From an uncultured Clostridia bacterium (lineage in GTDB: Bacteria; Bacillota; Clostridia; UBA1381), in the NCBI GenBank assembly GCA_934476075.1, contig CAKSNH010000004.1, positions 1 through 64,000 of the forward strand: a stretch of DNA of 64,000 bases. Direction: 5' to 3'. Positions 26,327-36,012 of the stretch are shown here, piece after piece; the first letter of the stretch is position 1, and each line of letters starts with the position of its first letter. The position numbers and the translations under genes are program-made. The notes under the pieces were generated by a model. The model had not been told where the DNA came from. It saw only the letters and a list, made by a program, of their open reading frames with translations, and ran no database searches.

Positions 26327-28654
26327 GTGAATACATTATGTTCTAGATGCGGAAAAAATCCCGCTGTTGTATTCATCACTAAATTGGAAAATAACCAAAC
26401 CACAAACGAAGGACTATGTCTTTTGTGTGCCAAGGAGCTGGGAATTGCTCCGTTTAATGATATGATGAAACAGCTGGGTATCAAAGACGAGGATTTGGAG
26501 GGGCTTAACGACCAAATGTCGGACTTTTTGGGAAACATGGGCGATATATCCTCCCCCGAAGATTTGCAGAATATGTTCGGAACTATGCTCGCCTCTGATG
26601 AAAACGGAAGTATAGAGGGTGGTGCGGCAACTGCACCGATGAATTTCCTTAACAATATATTCAGCAGCGGTGCGACACCGTTCCAAAGCGACAAAGACCG
26701 TGAAAAAGCCCAAAAGAAAAACGGCAGACCAAACAGCAAGAAAAAGAGTATGCTTGACACTTACGGCACAAATCTTACCGCAAAAGCGGCTATGGGTCAG
26801 GTTGACCGGGTTATCAGCCGTGACACCGAAATCGACAGGGTTATACAGATTTTGAACCGCCGTTCAAAGAATAATCCCGTATTGCTCGGTGAACCGGGCG
26901 TCGGTAAAACAGCTATTGCCGAGGGACTTGCCTGCCGTATATTTGAAAAGAGCGTACCGCCGAAATTATTCGGTTATCAGCTTTATCTGATTGACTTTAC
27001 CGCATTGGTTGCCGGCACACAGTTCCGTGGTCAGTTTGAGGCACGTTTAAAGAGTCTGCTTGAAGAGGCTCAAAAAATGGGCAATGTTGTACTGATTATA
27101 GATGAAATTCATAATATTGTTGCTGCCGGTGACGCCGAGGGTGCTATGAGTGCGGCAAATATTCTCAAACCGGCACTTGCACGGGGTGAAATACAGGTAA
27201 TCGGTGCGACCACGCTTACCGAGTACAGAAAGCACATCGAAAAGGACAGTGCACTTGAAAGACGTTTCCAGCCTGTTTTGGTAGACGAACCGTCTGTTGA
27301 GGAAAGTGTTGAGATATTAAAAGGTATCAAAGACTATTACGAAAATTATCACAAAGTAAAAATATCCGATAAAGTAATCGAAACCGCTGTTCGTATGTCG
27401 GAAAGATACATCACCGACAGATTTTTACCCGACAAGGCTATCGATGTAATCGACGAGGCGGGTTCAAAGGTTAATTTGGAAAACAAGCCTCTTTATGAAA
27501 TTGCAAAACGCAAAGAGGAGCTTTCACAAATCAATGATGATATGGAAGAAGCTACCCAATGCGAGGACTTTGAAAAAATTGCAGAATTAAAGAGCAAAAC
27601 ATTGCAGCTTAACAATGAAATAGCGGCTTTCCAAACCGAGGCGGACAAAGCTGAAATAACAACCGATGATATTGCGGCGGTTATCGAAAGCTGGACAAAA
27701 ATCCCCGTTCACCGTTTGGCTGAGGACGAGGCAGAAAAGCTATTGGATTTGGAAAACAGAATACACAAGCGTGTAATCGGTCAGGACGAGGCAGTCAAAG
27801 CCGTTTCCCGTGCCATCAGACGTGGCAGAGCAGATATATCAAAGCACAAACGTCCTGTATCATTTATCTTTGCCGGTCCGACAGGTGTGGGTAAGACAGA
27901 ACTTGTTAAGACCATTGCAGAGGTTATGTTCGACAATGAAGAGGCACTTATCAGAATTGATATGTCGGAATATATGGAGAAACACTCGGTGTCAAAGCTT
28001 ATCGGCTCACCTCCGGGATATGTTGGTTATGACGATGCCGGTCAGCTTACCGAAAAAGTACGCAGAAAACCATACTCGGTAATTTTGCTTGATGAAATAG
28101 AAAAGGCAAATCCCGAAGTATTTAACCTGTTCCTTCAAATTCTTGACGACGGCAGAGTTTCCGACAGCCATGGCAAGATGATTAATTTTGAAAATACAAT
28201 TATCGTTATGACCACAAACGCAGGTTCGGAATTTAAGGGCAAAGCACTAGGCTTTACGGGCGATGATACGCTGAAATTATCGGATAATGTATCCGCCAGC
28301 TTAAAGAGTATTTTCCGTCCTGAATTTTTGAACAGAATTTATGATATTGTTACATTCAATCCGCTTACAAAGGACGAAATGAAACAGATTATTGATTTGA
28401 TGCTTAAAGATATTTATGAAAATATGTCTGAAAAGGGTGCGAAACTTACTTTGACAGACGCCGCAAAAGAGGTTATCTTTGAAAAAGGATATGACCCTAA
28501 ATACGGTGCAAGACCGTTAAAGAGAGCAATCCAGACGGAGCTTGAAGACAAACTTGCACATCTTGCATTGACAGGTAAGATTAAAGAAGGCGTGCAAATT
28601 ATCGCCGATGCAAAGGACGGCGAACTAACCGTTACCGTTGCTGAATTTAATTAA
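26327..28654 (+). CDS. clpE: ClpE-type AAA+ ATPase with N-terminal zinc finger
   Basis: 775 aa from the GTG at 26327, 7 bases after GGAG; the frame upstream to 26279 has no ribosome site. The N-terminus is a zinc finger (CSRCGKN...CLLCAKE) as in ClpE, instead of the double Clp_N repeats of ClpC. Residues ~50-150 are a variable linker. D1 has Walker A GEPGVGKT, a UVR-like coiled insertion follows (about 400-440), and D2 has GPTGVGKT plus the small C-terminal domain. A KALGFTGDD loop resembles the (I/V/L)GF ClpP-binding tripeptide, so it probably unfolds substrates for ClpP. No McsB or CtsR genes are adjacent. A symbol of clpC would be the alternative. Confidence 0.9.
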   Translation: MNTLCSRCGKNPAVVFITKLENNQTTNEGLCLLCAKELGIAPFNDMMKQLGIKDEDLEGLNDQMSDFLGNMGDISSPEDLQNMFGTMLASDENGSIEGGAATAPMNFLNNIFSSGATPFQSDKDREKAQKKNGRPNSKKKSMLDTYGTNLTAKAAMGQVDRVISRDTEIDRVIQILNRRSKNNPVLLGEPGVGKTAIAEGLACRIFEKSVPPKLFGYQLYLIDFTALVAGTQFRGQFEARLKSLLEEAQKMGNVVLIIDEIHNIVAAGDAEGAMSAANILKPALARGEIQVIGATTLTEYRKHIEKDSALERRFQPVLVDEPSVEESVEILKGIKDYYENYHKVKISDKVIETAVRMSERYITDRFLPDKAIDVIDEAGSKVNLENKPLYEIAKRKEELSQINDDMEEATQCEDFEKIAELKSKTLQLNNEIAAFQTEADKAEITTDDIAAVIESWTKIPVHRLAEDEAEKLLDLENRIHKRVIGQDEAVKAVSRAIRRGRADISKHKRPVSFIFAGPTGVGKTELVKTIAEVMFDNEEALIRIDMSEYMEKHSVSKLIGSPPGYVGYDDAGQLTEKVRRKPYSVILLDEIEKANPEVFNLFLQILDDGRVSDSHGKMINFENTIIVMTTNAGSEFKGKALGFTGDDTLKLSDNVSASLKSIFRPEFLNRIYDIVTFNPLTKDEMKQIIDLMLKDIYENMSEKGAKLTLTDAAKEVIFEKGYDPKYGARPLKRAIQTELEDKLAHLALTGKIKEGVQIIADAKDGELTVTVAEFN

Positions 28655-28693
28655 CGATACCAAACTTTTTACAGAAATCACCTTATAATTAAT

Positions 28694-28733
28694 AAAAAAA
28701 ATGGAGTTGTTTAAACAACTCCATTTTTTATAT
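28694..28733. terminator. Bidirectional terminator between clpE and the ECF S component
   Basis: AAAAAATGGAGTTG and CAACTCCATTTTTT pair as a near-perfect palindrome between two convergent genes. Confidence 0.88.
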
Positions 28734-28739
28734 GTGCAA

Positions 28740-29285
28740 TTACGCATTTACACTTTTATTCTTTTTAACAAACACATTTGTATGTACCAATTTTGCTTTT
28801 GTCAAAGCATACAAAATCGGCGCTGTGATAATTGTATCAACATAGTGATGGAACAATGTACCGATTGTTGTTGTATACATAAGAAGTAAATTTACTGTCT
28901 TTTCAGGGAAGAACAACGGTGTTAAGCCGTATACAATAAGTCCCTCGGCAACAGCGTGCAAAACGGAAGTAACAACGATAGTCACGAAAATATTTGCATG
29001 ACCTTTTTTAAGCATCAGCACTCCTGCAAAAGCAAACACAATATGTGACGCTGCTCTGATAACTACTATTATGTTGCCTGTTGCAATCCAAAATCCAAGA
29101 CATGAACCGATTACTGTAAACAATGCCACCCACGGATTGATAAACATAGCTATCATAGTAGGAGTATGACTGGCAAGTGTTACGCTAAACGGCTGCGGTA
29201 CAGGCAATTTCAGCGGTGAAAAAGTAATTACCATCGACAATGCGGTAAGCAGTGCCGCAAGCACTATGTTTCTTGTTTTGTTCAT
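28740..29285 (-). CDS. ECF transporter S component (NiaX-like)
   Basis: 181 aa from the ATG at 29285; two upstream in-frame ATGs are badly placed relative to the AAAGGA site. It is a six-helix membrane protein. The motif pattern ASHTPTMIAMFINP and a later RAASHIVFAFAGV plus LHAVAEG is that of S components of energy-coupling factor vitamin transporters, closest in my judgement to the niacin (NiaX) group. Shared EcfA/EcfT subunits would be encoded elsewhere. I see no riboswitch in the AT-rich leader. The substrate is tentative. Confidence 0.75.
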   Translation of the reverse strand: MNKTRNIVLAALLTALSMVITFSPLKLPVPQPFSVTLASHTPTMIAMFINPWVALFTVIGSCLGFWIATGNIIVVIRAASHIVFAFAGVLMLKKGHANIFVTIVVTSVLHAVAEGLIVYGLTPLFFPEKTVNLLLMYTTTIGTLFHHYVDTIITAPILYALTKAKLVHTNVFVKKNKSVNA

Positions 29286-29552
29286 TATAATAAACATCCT
29301 TTCATCGCCCCGGAAAACATTCACCTATATTTCAATTAAAATTCTTTTCACCCCAAAATCATCTAAATGATAACTGATACATTTGTGAATTTTCTCCAAG
29401 TACATTTTGATATATTAGTACATATTATACAATATACCAACAAAAATTTCAATGTTACATTTAACAAACTTATAACAAATATTTTGATAGTTTTTGTGCA
29501 ATTTAATAATTTATCACAGTAAATTGCTAAATCGTTTTAGGAGGGATGATAA

Positions 29553-29711
29553 GTGAATAAGTTCAATAACATAAAACGCAATATGTGTGAAATAGATATG
29601 TACTTACAATGTGTATCGAGAAACCGAAAAAATCGTCGAAAAAGAAAATTCAAATGCGACATAAAAAAATCAATTACCGACTATATTTCCTGTTTTTTTA
29701 AAAATTTATAG
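29553..29711 (+). CDS. Small basic protein, 52 aa, function unknown
   Basis: GTG start at 29553 with a perfect AGGAGGG ribosome site (29539-29545) 7 bases upstream. The product is 52 aa with a strongly basic centre (RNRKNRRKRKFK) and four cysteines at about positions 12, 20, 35 and 47. It ends in a short hydrophobic stretch (DYISCFFKNL). It lies alone in a spacer of ~580 bp between divergent genes. I do not recognise a family. The ribosome site is the main evidence that it is real. Confidence 0.6.
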   Translation: MNKFNNIKRNMCEIDMYLQCVSRNRKNRRKRKFKCDIKKSITDYISCFFKNL

Positions 29712-29865
29712 GCATATTATAGTATTATTTGTAACATTTTTTTAAACTTCATGTAACTTTTGTACCTTGTTTACCGACAAAAAATATGTTAAACTATATA
29801 TTGGCTGATGTATACTCTTTTGATGTATATGTAAGCATATTTTTATAAGAAAGTCGGTGCTTTAT

Positions 29866-30384
29866 ATGAACGTTGCATACGTTTATTTGCAAATATACCG
29901 TTTATTTGATGAAATCACACCATTAAAAGTAGACTGCGGTCAGCTATGCAATGGTGCGTGCTGCAAAGGCGATGACTGCGGTATGTACCTTTTTCCGCAC
30001 GAAGAAAAAGTATATGAATTTCTAAAACCCGATTGGGTCAAAATCGAAAAATCAGATTTTACTTATATTTACAACGGCAAAACATATAATGTACCGTTAG
30101 CACTTTGCAGTGGAACGTGCGACCGTTATCAGCGTCCGCTTGCGTGCAGAATTTTTCCGCTGACGCCGTATCTTGACGATGACGGCAATGTGGATATTAT
30201 GATTGACCCTCGCGCAAAGAGCGTCTGTCCGCTGTCAAAAGCAATGCGTGTTGACGAGTATGACAGAGCCTTTGTCAAAAATATTTTAAAGGCTTTTCGT
30301 CTTTTGTGCAAAAACAAAGAGGTCTACGCTTTTATGCAGTCTTACACCGCTTATCTGAAAGACTGCGGTAAATTTTTTAAATAA
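29866..30384 (+). CDS. YkgJ-family cysteine-cluster protein
   Basis: 172 aa from the ATG at 29866; a GTG three codons upstream is possible. Cysteine clusters CGQLCNGACCKGDDCG (about residues 25-40), LCSGTCDRY, LACRIFPL and VCPLS match the YkgJ / CxxCxxCC family, predicted to bind zinc or an Fe-S cluster. The biochemical role of the family is unknown. It precedes the VanW gene by 72 bases on the same strand. Confidence 0.87.
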   Translation: MNVAYVYLQIYRLFDEITPLKVDCGQLCNGACCKGDDCGMYLFPHEEKVYEFLKPDWVKIEKSDFTYIYNGKTYNVPLALCSGTCDRYQRPLACRIFPLTPYLDDDGNVDIMIDPRAKSVCPLSKAMRVDEYDRAFVKNILKAFRLLCKNKEVYAFMQSYTAYLKDCGKFFK

Positions 30385-30456
30385 ATATTAAAGATTACAC
30401 TGTATACTACGATATAATATTTTGTGTAATCAAACAGAAAGGAACAAAAATATCAG

Positions 30457-32190
30457 ATGCGTACGGATTTAGAAAACAAACCGCTCCATGCAAAACCAAG
30501 ACAACAAATAAAATTAACAAAGCAGGGCAAAATTATAATCATTTCGGTAGCTGCCGTATTGGCTGCATTGATAGTTCTTGCCGCTGTTCTTTCGATTGTA
30601 CCGTCCGATACTATCGTTAAAGGCGTATACGCAGGCGACTTGAACCTTAGCGGTATGACACAGACAGATGCAGCAGCTGCTATTGCTTCGCATGAATTTG
30701 ACAAGGGCAGAACCGCTTTTTCCGTAACAAGCAACGGAAAGAGCCGTGAAATCAATTTTACCGATATTGATTTGGCTGTTGATTCGGAGCAAATAGCTCA
30801 ATCGGCATTCGACATATGTCACACAGGCAACAAAGCGTCTGACGCTTTTCAGGCACTTAGATTAAAATTTTCAAAAAAGAAACTGCCTGTAACTCACAAG
30901 GCAGATTCCATAAAGCTTGACACAATACTATTATCGCTCGGCGATGAAATATACGGCGAATTGAAACAACATTCGGTAGCCGTTGCCGATGATTACAACT
31001 CTGTCATTGTAACTCCGGGAGTATCGGGTTGCAGTTCAAATGTTGAAAGTGCGAGAAATGAAGTTTTGAAAAGTTTATCAGAATTGAAATTCGATAATAT
31101 CAATGTTACATTAAACAAAGAAAAACCGCAGGACGTCAATGTGGATTCATTGGCAAGCGAAGTATTCTCCGAACCGCACGACGCTTATTATGCCGTTCAG
31201 GACGGAAAAGCGGTTGTAGTACCCGAAGTTGTCGGAATTGAACTTGACAAAAACGATGCACACGACAAACTGAAAAAACTTACCGAGGGCGGTAACCCTG
31301 TCGAAATTAAGGTTACTCAAAGTCAGCCTTCCGTAAAAGCGGCTGCACTGAAAGAAAAAATGTTCAACGCAACTCTTTCGAGTTTTTCTACAAAATATAA
31401 TGCGTCTGCGGCAAACCGTTCAAAAAATGTCGCTTTGGCGGCAAGCAAAATCAACAATACCGTGCTTGCTCCGGGCGATGTATTCTCATATAATGATGTG
31501 GTAGGTCACAGAACCGCCGCAAACGGTTTCCTTAACGCACCCGTTTACGAGAACAGTAAAACGGTTGACGGTATAGGCGGCGGTGTATGTCAGGTGAGCA
31601 CCACATTATACAGTGCGGTTTTATATGCGGATTTGGAAATTGTATACCGCCAGAACCACTCACTGCCTGTATCATACGTTCCGCTTGGTCAGGATGCAAC
31701 GGTTGTTGACAATGCTATTGACTTTAAATTTAAAAACAATACAAATTATCCTGTAAAAATCACCGCCGGTGCAAGCGGAGGTACGCTGAGCGTATCTATC
31801 GTAGGTACTAAGCCTGATGTGGAAAAGACGGTGAAACTGAGCCACAAGACAATATCTACAACCCCTCCTACAACAAAAGAGGTAAAGACTGCCGATTTAC
31901 CGGCAGGTCAGAGAAGAGTTGTGTCAAAGGGTAAGACAGGTTATGTTGTGGAGTCTACAAAGACGGTTTATGAAAACGGTACACTGGCAAGAACAGAGTC
32001 GCTTGGCAAGAGTTCATATAAGATGGTTCCGGAAGAAGTTGAGGTCGGTACGGGTGCTGCCCCTGCCGCTACACAAGCTCCAGCAGCCACTGCTCCTACC
32101 CAAGCACCGGCACAAGCCCCCGCAGCTGATGCCGCTCAGCAGACACCTGCCGCACAGACTGCTGCTCCGGCGGCTGCCGCTGCAAACTGA
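30457..32190 (+). CDS. VanW-family wall-associated protein with G5-like domain
   Basis: 577 aa. There is one N-terminal membrane anchor (about residues 25-47). Outside it follow YoaR-like peptidoglycan-binding repeats (about 55-290), the VanW domain (about 300-440, with the hallmark GIGGGVCQVSTTLY) and a G5-like domain (about 465-530). A ~45-residue tail is made almost only of Ala, Pro, Gln and Thr. VanW-type proteins occur near glycopeptide-resistance genes but are widespread in clostridia without them; a wall-related role is likely and the exact function unknown. It ends at a good terminator. Confidence 0.9.
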   Translation: MRTDLENKPLHAKPRQQIKLTKQGKIIIISVAAVLAALIVLAAVLSIVPSDTIVKGVYAGDLNLSGMTQTDAAAAIASHEFDKGRTAFSVTSNGKSREINFTDIDLAVDSEQIAQSAFDICHTGNKASDAFQALRLKFSKKKLPVTHKADSIKLDTILLSLGDEIYGELKQHSVAVADDYNSVIVTPGVSGCSSNVESARNEVLKSLSELKFDNINVTLNKEKPQDVNVDSLASEVFSEPHDAYYAVQDGKAVVVPEVVGIELDKNDAHDKLKKLTEGGNPVEIKVTQSQPSVKAAALKEKMFNATLSSFSTKYNASAANRSKNVALAASKINNTVLAPGDVFSYNDVVGHRTAANGFLNAPVYENSKTVDGIGGGVCQVSTTLYSAVLYADLEIVYRQNHSLPVSYVPLGQDATVVDNAIDFKFKNNTNYPVKITAGASGGTLSVSIVGTKPDVEKTVKLSHKTISTTPPTTKEVKTADLPAGQRRVVSKGKTGYVVESTKTVYENGTLARTESLGKSSYKMVPEEVEVGTGAAPAATQAPAATAPTQAPAQAPAADAAQQTPAAQTAAPAAAAAN

Positions 32191-32218
32191 TATATTTTGC
32201 AGTTTCATTCATTAAAAT

Positions 32219-32266
32219 ATTACACACTTTTTGATATGTATATCCATGTCGGAAAGTGTGTTTTTA
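32219..32266 (+). terminator. Terminator after the VanW gene
   Basis: ACACACTTT pairs with AAAGTGTGT and a T-rich run follows, about 30 bases after the stop codon. Confidence 0.8.
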
Positions 32267-32612
32267 TTTTTCATAAAATATTTTCTCCCCTGTCGTCCGT
32301 ATTCTGATTTTCCCTATACCTTTTTTCATTTTTGCAATTTTAATTATTTCTGTTGCAAAATTCACTGTTTTTTTATAATTATTAGCCTAAACTAACAATT
32401 ATATTGAATTTTTTTAATTTACTACTTGCATATTTCATTCAAACGTGTTACAATATTTTTTGTAGGGATTTAGCTTAGACTAATATAATCTATATTAAGT
32501 TTCAGCTTACATGAATTGTAAAATTTATAATGTATATTATATAAAAATTTTTCAATCTAAGACCCGAAAATAATAAAAGTATCTAAAAATATTTTATGAG
32601 GAGGGCATATAT
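32267..32612 (+). other. AT-rich gdhA upstream region
   Basis: About 350 bp without an ORF. It holds the gdhA promoter candidates and the two 14-mer operator-like repeats listed separately. Nothing else was recognised. Confidence 0.6.
32382..32489 (+). promoter_or_regulatory. gdhA promoter region with paired TTAG-N6-CTAA sites
   Basis: TTAGCCTAAACTAA (32382-32395) and TTAGCTTAGACTAA (32470-32483) are two copies of one 14-mer differing by two transitions, each an imperfect inverted repeat. Between them is a good promoter, TTGCAT (32426-32431), 17 bases, TACAAT (32449-32454). A second candidate (TTGTAG, 18 bases, TATAAT at 32484-32489) would have the downstream site inside its spacer. This looks like an operator pair for a dimeric regulator. 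Confidence 0.55.
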
Positions 32613-33944
32613 ATGTCATACGCACAAGACGTTTTGGCTGCATTGAAAGAAAGAAATGCCGCTGAACCTGAATTTATCCAAGCTGCAACAGAAGTTTTAA
32701 CAACTTTGGAACCTGTTTTTGAAAAACACCCTGAATTTGAAAAAGCCGGTCTACTTGAAAGATTGGTAGAGCCTGAAAGACAAATCAAGTTCAGAGTACC
32801 TTGGGTTGATGACAACGGTAAGGTGCAAGTAAACCGTGGTTACAGAATTCAATTCAACAGTGCTATCGGTCCTTACAAGGGCGGTCTTCGTTTCCACCCA
32901 TCTGTAAACGTTGGTATCATTAAATTCCTAGGTTTTGAACAAATCTTCAAAAACTCACTTACAGGTCTTCCTATCGGCGGCGGTAAGGGTGGTTCTGACT
33001 TTGACCCTAAGGGTAAATCAGACAGAGAAGTTATGGCATTCTGCCAAAGCTTTATGACAGAACTTTGCAAATATATCGGTGCTGACGTTGACGTTCCTGC
33101 CGGCGACATCGGTGTAGGCGGACGTGAAATCGGTTTTATGTACGGTCAATACAAGAGAATTACAGGTCTTTATGAAGGTGTTCTTACCGGTAAAGGCTTG
33201 ACATACGGCGGTTCTCTTGCAAGAACGGAAGCTACCGGTTACGGTCTTGTATACTTCGCTAATGAAATGCTTAAAGACCTTGGCACAGACTTCAACGGCA
33301 AGACTGTTGTTGTTTCAGGTTCAGGTAACGTTGCTATCTACGCTACCGAAAAAGTTCAACAACTGGGCGGTAAGGTTGTTGCTCTTAGCGATTCAAACGG
33401 CTGGGTTTACGATGCAGAAGGTATCGACCTTAAAGCTGTTAAGGAAATCAAGGAAGTTAAACGTGGCAGAATTAAAGAATATCTTGAATATCGTCCAAAC
33501 GCTGAATACCACGAAGGTAAAGGTATCTGGACTGTTAAGTGTGACATTGCTTTGCCATGTGCTACACAAAACGAATTGCTTATTGATGATGCTAAGGCAT
33601 TGGTTGCTAACGGCTGTAAGGTAGTTGCAGAAGGTGCTAATATGCCTACAACAATCGAAGCTACTAAGTATCTTCAAGAAAACGGTGTATACTTTGCTCC
33701 TGGTAAAGCTTCAAATGCCGGCGGTGTTGCTACATCAGCTCTTGAAATGAGCCAAAACTCAATGCGTCTATCATGGACATTTGAAGAAGTTGACGCTAAA
33801 CTTCACGACATCATGAAGAATATCTACAAATCAGCATCAGAAGCTGCTAAGGAATACGGCTTTGAAAAAGACCTTGTTACAGGTGCTAACATTGCAGGTT
33901 TCATGAAAGTTGCAAACGCTATGATGGCACAAGGTATTTGCTAA
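32613..33944 (+). CDS. gdhA: Glutamate dehydrogenase (hexameric, small subunit type)
   Basis: 443 aa, the length of family I hexameric GDH. The catalytic region reads GGGKGGSDFDPKGKSD (about residues 120-136) and the dinucleotide-binding loop GSGNVAIY (about 232-239). It interconverts 2-oxoglutarate plus ammonia and glutamate; the sequence resembles the NADP-dependent biosynthetic branch, but cofactor choice cannot be settled by eye. The codon use is more biased toward highly expressed genes than its neighbours. An AGGAGGG site precedes the ATG, and a strong terminator follows. Confidence 0.95.
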   Translation: MSYAQDVLAALKERNAAEPEFIQAATEVLTTLEPVFEKHPEFEKAGLLERLVEPERQIKFRVPWVDDNGKVQVNRGYRIQFNSAIGPYKGGLRFHPSVNVGIIKFLGFEQIFKNSLTGLPIGGGKGGSDFDPKGKSDREVMAFCQSFMTELCKYIGADVDVPAGDIGVGGREIGFMYGQYKRITGLYEGVLTGKGLTYGGSLARTEATGYGLVYFANEMLKDLGTDFNGKTVVVSGSGNVAIYATEKVQQLGGKVVALSDSNGWVYDAEGIDLKAVKEIKEVKRGRIKEYLEYRPNAEYHEGKGIWTVKCDIALPCATQNELLIDDAKALVANGCKVVAEGANMPTTIEATKYLQENGVYFAPGKASNAGGVATSALEMSQNSMRLSWTFEEVDAKLHDIMKNIYKSASEAAKEYGFEKDLVTGANIAGFMKVANAMMAQGIC

Positions 33945-33974
33945 TCATAAAATATTTAATTATACATATATTAG

Positions 33975-34009
33975 GCAGACAAATCTTTTGGGTTTGTCTG
34001 CTTTTTTTC
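33975..34009 (+). terminator. Terminator of gdhA
   Basis: GCAGACAAA pairs with TTTGTCTGC, followed by seven T residues. Confidence 0.9.
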
Positions 34010-34078
34010 GTATGCACTGGTATTTTATATAAATCTATGGTATTATATAAGTATCAATCAAAAAGGATATGACCTACC

Positions 34079-35230
34079 ATGAATATGCGAAAGAAATTTA
34101 TCATTTCCAATATAATAATGCTTGTTGCTCCGATACTGCTTATAGCTGTTATCACATTTTTATTCGTAGCGACATTTATTATCACCTACCCTACCTATGC
34201 GGAAAATATCACGCTTATCGACCTGCTTGACCCGTCATTTCTGATAAGCACACTGGGCGGTATAATAAAAGAAAATCCGTCAGCGGTAAAATATATATTT
34301 CTGTGGATACTGTGTTCACTGCTTATTATCATAGGTGTTATAACCATAAACACTATCATATTATCACACAGCATACTCCACCCAATCCGTGAGCTGACCA
34401 AGGCAGTGGAATACATGAAACACGGCAATCTCGATGTAGATATAATGCGTACATCTGACGAGGAAATCGACAAGCTCTGCATTGCCTTTGACGAAATGCG
34501 TATTAAGCTGAAAGAAGGCAGAGAACAGGAACAATTTCATATAAACGAGCGGAAAATGCTGCTTGCAAATTTATCGCACGACCTGCGTACACCGATTACT
34601 TCAATAAAAGGATATATTCAGGGTATTCAGGACGGTATTGCGGACACTCCCGAAAAAATGAATAAATATTTATCCACAATAGCGTCAAAAGCAACTGTCA
34701 TAGAATCTATGGTTGATAATATGTCACTGTTTGCGAAACTCGAAACCGACCGTCTGCAATTTGATTTTGAGCTTGGCAACATAAATGATTTGCTGAAACA
34801 GCTAATAGAAGAATATCAGCTTGATTTTAACCGAAACAATATAACCTTTGACATCAATCTGTGCGACACTCCCGCAATAGTGAAACTTGATTTTCAAAAA
34901 ATGCGGCGTGTATTCAGCAATCTGATTGAAAATGCAATAAAGTACAAAAAGGACGATAACGGGCATATTTCCGTCACGAGTGAAGTAAAAAACAGCGGTG
35001 TGTTCATCACTGTATCGGACAGCGGAATTGGTATAAAAAACAGCGATTTAAACCGCATATTTGAGGGATTTTACCGTTCCGACCCATCACGCAATCTCAA
35101 TGTAAAGGGCAATGGATTAGGTCTTGGGATTGCAAAGCAAATCACAGAAAAACACGGCGGTAAAATATGGGCAAAAAGTGAAAACGGCGAGGGTACTACC
35201 ATTTTCATTTATCTTCCGTCAAGAGCATAG
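34079..35230 (+). CDS. Sensor histidine kinase
   Basis: 383 aa. There are two membrane helices (about 8-32 and 70-95) with a short ~38-residue outer loop, then HAMP (about 97-150), HisKA with the phospho-acceptor LSHDLRTPI (about 163-171) and HATPase_c with N-box NLIENAIKYK, G1 DSGIGI and GNGLGLGI. The small outer loop suggests sensing in or at the membrane. It is co-transcribed with the response regulator 15 bases downstream; the kinase-first order is unusual but not rare. Confidence 0.93.
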   Translation: MNMRKKFIISNIIMLVAPILLIAVITFLFVATFIITYPTYAENITLIDLLDPSFLISTLGGIIKENPSAVKYIFLWILCSLLIIIGVITINTIILSHSILHPIRELTKAVEYMKHGNLDVDIMRTSDEEIDKLCIAFDEMRIKLKEGREQEQFHINERKMLLANLSHDLRTPITSIKGYIQGIQDGIADTPEKMNKYLSTIASKATVIESMVDNMSLFAKLETDRLQFDFELGNINDLLKQLIEEYQLDFNRNNITFDINLCDTPAIVKLDFQKMRRVFSNLIENAIKYKKDDNGHISVTSEVKNSGVFITVSDSGIGIKNSDLNRIFEGFYRSDPSRNLNVKGNGLGLGIAKQITEKHGGKIWAKSENGEGTTIFIYLPSRA

Positions 35231-35245
35231 AAAGGAATTTATAAA

Positions 35246-35929
35246 ATGGATAAAATTTTAATAATAGAGGACGACAACAGTATTGCTGAATTGGAGCGTG
35301 ATTATCTTGAAATCAACGGATTTAAGTGTGACATTGCCAACCGAGGCAGAAAAGGTCTTGAACTTTTAGACAACTGCGGTTATACGCTTGCGGTTGTGGA
35401 TATAATGTTGCCCGATATAGACGGATTTGAAGTATGCACAAAAATCCGTGAAAAGCACAAAATACCTATTATATTTTTGAGTGCAAAGGGCGATGATATT
35501 GATAAAATCCGTGGTTTGGGACTTGGTGCGGACGACTACATGACAAAACCGTTCAGTCCAAACGAGCTTGTAGCACGGGTAAAAGCACATATAAGCCGTT
35601 ACAACTCACTTGTGGGTGCTATCGAAACCAATCCGAATATAATTGATGTGCGTGGACTGAAAATTGACACTATATCGCATCGTGTCACTTTGAACGACAA
35701 AGAAATTGCATTTCCGACCAAAGAATATGAACTGCTTTTATATCTTGCCGAAAATCCGAACAGGGTGTTCAGCAAAGATATGTTATTTGATAGGGTATGG
35801 GGCATGGACGCTTTGGGCGATGTTTCAACCGTGACGGTACATATTCAGCGTATACGGGATAAAATAGAAAAGCAAGGCGAAAAATTTATCGAAACCGTAT
35901 GGGGCGTCGGTTACAGATTTAAGTCATAG
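35246..35929 (+). CDS. OmpR-family response regulator
   Basis: 227 aa. The receiver domain (1-118) has acidic EDD at the start, the phospho-acceptor Asp in VVDIMLPD and Lys in MTKPFSP. The C-terminal winged helix (about 130-225) ends in VWGVGYRF, typical of OmpR/PhoB. It is the partner of the kinase directly upstream. An AAAGGAA site precedes the ATG. Confidence 0.95.
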   Translation: MDKILIIEDDNSIAELERDYLEINGFKCDIANRGRKGLELLDNCGYTLAVVDIMLPDIDGFEVCTKIREKHKIPIIFLSAKGDDIDKIRGLGLGADDYMTKPFSPNELVARVKAHISRYNSLVGAIETNPNIIDVRGLKIDTISHRVTLNDKEIAFPTKEYELLLYLAENPNRVFSKDMLFDRVWGMDALGDVSTVTVHIQRIRDKIEKQGEKFIETVWGVGYRFKS

Positions 35930-35938
35930 TATCAGACA

Positions 35939-35977
35939 AAAAATACACATACCCAAAAGAGTATGTGTATTTTTTTA
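35939..35977 (+). terminator. Terminator of the two-component operon
   Basis: AAATACACATAC pairs with GTATGTGTATTT and a run of T follows. Confidence 0.9.
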
Positions 35978-36012
35978 CCCACAGGCAATGCTTTTATTAA
36001 AAGCTTTTTTCA

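Noticed and set aside
32050..32190. Separate gene or repeat element in the Ala/Pro/Gln-rich end of the VanW gene
   Set aside because: It is in frame with the VanW protein and is ordinary low-complexity tail sequence; the other-frame ORFs there are shadows.
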